24,869 nucleotides of DNA from positions 1 to 24,869 of the forward strand of contig UQQL01000026.1 of assembly GCA_900543275.1 (NCBI GenBank), given 5' to 3'. The translations under genes were made by a program, and so were the position numbers. Each line of letters opens with the position of its first letter. The stretch's first letter is position 1. The notes under the pieces were generated by a model. It worked only from the letters and a program-made list of their open reading frames with translations, was not told the origin of the DNA and searched no databases. Source of the DNA: an uncultured Collinsella sp. GTDB taxonomy: Bacteria; Actinomycetota; Coriobacteriia; Coriobacteriales; Coriobacteriaceae. Of the stretch, positions 23,299 to 24,869 are shown one piece after another.

Positions 23299-24684
23299 CT
23301 AATCGATCTTGTTGTTGGTCAGACCGGCGCGGAACACGGTGGCGTCGCCATCGGCCTGGCTCGGATCGTAGAGGTTCAGGGCAGCCACATACATGGCGGC
23401 AGCGGTGACCAGGTCGTCCTTGTAGGTGACCTCGTTGGGAGCGTGAGCCTGAGACTCGGCACCCGGGCCGAAGCCGACGCAGGGGATGCCATAGCGGCCC
23501 TGGATGGAAACGCAGTTCGTGGAGAAGGTCCACTTGTCGCACAGCGGGCGACCGGTGCGCTTGTCCATGCTGGGCTCGCAGCCGATGCGCTCGTCACCGA
23601 ACATGGCCTTGTGGGCGTCGACGAGGGCCTTGACGTGCGGAGCGGTCTCCTTGTTGATCCACGTGGGGAAGTAAGCCTCGGTCTCGTAGACCTCGCCGGT
23701 CCAGGACGGACGGTCGTACATGTACATGGAGACCTTCACGTCGTCGCCGTACTTCTTGGCGGCCGGCAGGTTACGGATCTCGTCCAGGCAGGACTCCCAG
23801 GTCTCACCGGCGGTCATGCGACGGTCGATGGAGATGGCGCAGGAGTCAGCGACAGCGCAGCGGCTGGGGCTGGTGTAGAAGATCTGGCTGACGGTGCAGG
23901 TGCCGCGGCCCAGGAAGCGGGCATCCTCGAAGTGCTCGGGGTTGTACTTGGGGTCGAGCATCTTGACGAGGCCCTTGATGTCGGTCGACTCGTCACAGCC
24001 GTTGTTGTTGAGGGCGCGGACGTCGGCGATGATGTCGGCCATCTTGTAGATGGCGTTGTCGCCGCGGTCGGGAGCGGAGCCGTGGCAGGAGGTGCCGTGA
24101 ACGTCGACGCGGATCTCCATGCGGCCGCGGTGACCGCGATAGATGCCGCCGTCGGTGGGCTCGGTGGAAATGACGAACTCGGGCTTAATGCCGTCCTTGT
24201 TGTAGATGTACTGCCAGCACATGCCGTCGCAGTCCTCTTCCTGGACGGTGCCGACGACCATGATCTTGTAGCCCTCGGGGATGAGGCCCATGTCCTTCAT
24301 CATCTTGGCAGCGTAGGTAGCAGAAGCCATGCCACCCTCCTGGTCGGAGCCGCCGCGGCCGTAGATGATCTCGTCGGTCTCGTAGCCCTCATAGGGATCG
24401 GCGTCCCAGTTCTCGATGTTGCCGATACCGACGGTGTCGATGTGGGAGTCGATGGCGATGATCTTGTCGCCCTCGCCCATAAAGCCCATGACGTTGCCCA
24501 GGCCGTCGACCTTGACCTCGTCATAGCCAAGGCTCTCCATCTCGGCCTTGATGCAAGCGACAACCTCACCCTCCTCGCAAGACTCAGAGGGGTGGCTAAT
24601 CATTGCGCGAAGAAAACGCGTCATATCAGCACGATGGGACTCAGCCGCAGCCTTGATGGCATCAAAATCGAGTTCTTTAGTCAT
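23299..24684 (-). CDS. ygeY: YgeY family M20-type hydrolase
   Basis: YgeY is an M20 metallohydrolase whose family occurs with selenium-dependent molybdenum hydroxylase genes; it is thought to hydrolyse an amide or ureido intermediate in purine breakdown. The 461-residue product has the M20 metal-site residues His81 and Asp83 (DSHIDTV), Asp114 within GRGGSDQEGG (109-118), and Glu149-Glu150 in VQEEDCDG. GHRGRMEIRVDVHGTSCHGS begins the lid domain. The ATG at 24684 has AAAGG 9 nt upstream; an in-frame TTG at 24693 would overlap that site and is rejected. It lies 201 nt upstream of ygeW. Confidence 0.93.
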   Translation of the reverse strand: MTKELDFDAIKAAAESHRADMTRFLRAMISHPSESCEEGEVVACIKAEMESLGYDEVKVDGLGNVMGFMGEGDKIIAIDSHIDTVGIGNIENWDADPYEGYETDEIIYGRGGSDQEGGMASATYAAKMMKDMGLIPEGYKIMVVGTVQEEDCDGMCWQYIYNKDGIKPEFVISTEPTDGGIYRGHRGRMEIRVDVHGTSCHGSAPDRGDNAIYKMADIIADVRALNNNGCDESTDIKGLVKMLDPKYNPEHFEDARFLGRGTCTVSQIFYTSPSRCAVADSCAISIDRRMTAGETWESCLDEIRNLPAAKKYGDDVKVSMYMYDRPSWTGEVYETEAYFPTWINKETAPHVKALVDAHKAMFGDERIGCEPSMDKRTGRPLCDKWTFSTNCVSIQGRYGIPCVGFGPGAESQAHAPNEVTYKDDLVTAAAMYVAALNLYDPSQADGDATVFRAGLTNNKID

Positions 24685-24794
24685 AACAGTCAACCTTTCT
24701 ACAAGGGTTTACCTACAGGTAGATATTTCAGATAGATCACTTGTGCCAAGCAGCGTGAGGTCGAGTACCCCACAAGCAAGTAACCATAGGAGGC

Positions 24795-24862
24795 GGACGG
24801 AGGACTTTGCTCCGTCGCGAGTTCCGCACGAGCCGGAGAGCACTTAATGTGCTCTCCGTGCG
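24795..24862 (-). other. Tandem hairpins upstream of ygeY
   Basis: Two hairpins lie 110-180 nt before ygeY. One pairs GACGGAG (24796-24802) with CTCCGTC (24810-24816) around 7 nt. The other pairs GGAGAGCAC (24835-24843) with GTGCTCTCC (24849-24857) around TTAAT and can extend by CGCAC/GTGCG past a 5-nt bulge. A weak promoter candidate (TTGGCA at 24744-24749) lies between them and the gene. The 185 nt to the window edge hold no gene I can support. Confidence 0.5.
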
Positions 24863-24869
24863 AGCAGGA

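Noticed and set aside
23212..24735. A 507-codon plus-strand open frame
   Set aside because: It is antisense to ygeY and rich in Val, Asp, Gly and Leu without any family motif.
1..24869. CRISPR array, insertion sequence or prophage genes
   Set aside because: No regularly spaced direct repeats, transposase, integrase or phage structural genes were seen.

Overview
The window looks like a chromosomal segment of a high-GC anaerobic actinobacterium, most likely class Coriobacteriia and possibly Collinsella. This is an inference from the GC-rich codons, the actinobacterial-style ribosomal proteins (Lys/Ala-rich L17 tail, four-cysteine S14) and the presence of a selenium-linked molybdenum-hydroxylase accessory set. 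No 16S rRNA or tRNA gene is present to confirm it.

Left part (1-6761): an edge-truncated U32-family protein on the minus strand stands divergent from a plus-strand class A penicillin-binding protein. The PBP ends at an intrinsic terminator and faces the convergent arginine repressor argR, which has its own terminator. Upstream of argR, on the same strand, lie a GT2-like glycosyltransferase and truA.

Centre (6797-16789): one long minus-strand ribosomal run in transcription order rplE, rpsN, rpsH, rplF, rplR, rpsE, rpmD, rplO, secY, adk, map, infA, rpmJ, rpsM, rpsK, rpsD, rpoA, rplQ. It ends at a very strong terminator, and truA follows. This is the 3' part of the spc operon plus the alpha operon. 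rplX, rplN and the S10 genes do not precede rplE. Instead rplE has its own likely promoter and a leader of about 130 nt.

Right part (16865-24869): genes equivalent to members of the E. coli ygeW-xdhD region, which serves anaerobic purine and selenium-dependent molybdenum-hydroxylase metabolism. They are xdhC and yqeB (minus), yqeC (plus), hyuA and an ygfJ/mocA-like gene (minus), ygeW and ygeY (minus). The catalytic hydroxylase, ygeX, ssnA and carbamate kinase are not in the window. The set reads as cofactor maturation (XdhC, YqeB, YqeC, MocA-like) plus catabolic enzymes (HyuA ring opening, YgeW carbamoyltransferase, YgeY M20 hydrolase).

The most unusual structure is a pair of 67-bp inverted-repeat elements with 22-nt arms and 23-nt loops, at 16865-16931 and 19659-19725. 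They bracket xdhC-yqeB-yqeC, and one sits at the point where the ribosomal operon is interrupted. Several intergenic spaces (before ygeY, ygeW, rpmJ and argR) also hold hairpins or palindromes that the genes do not explain.
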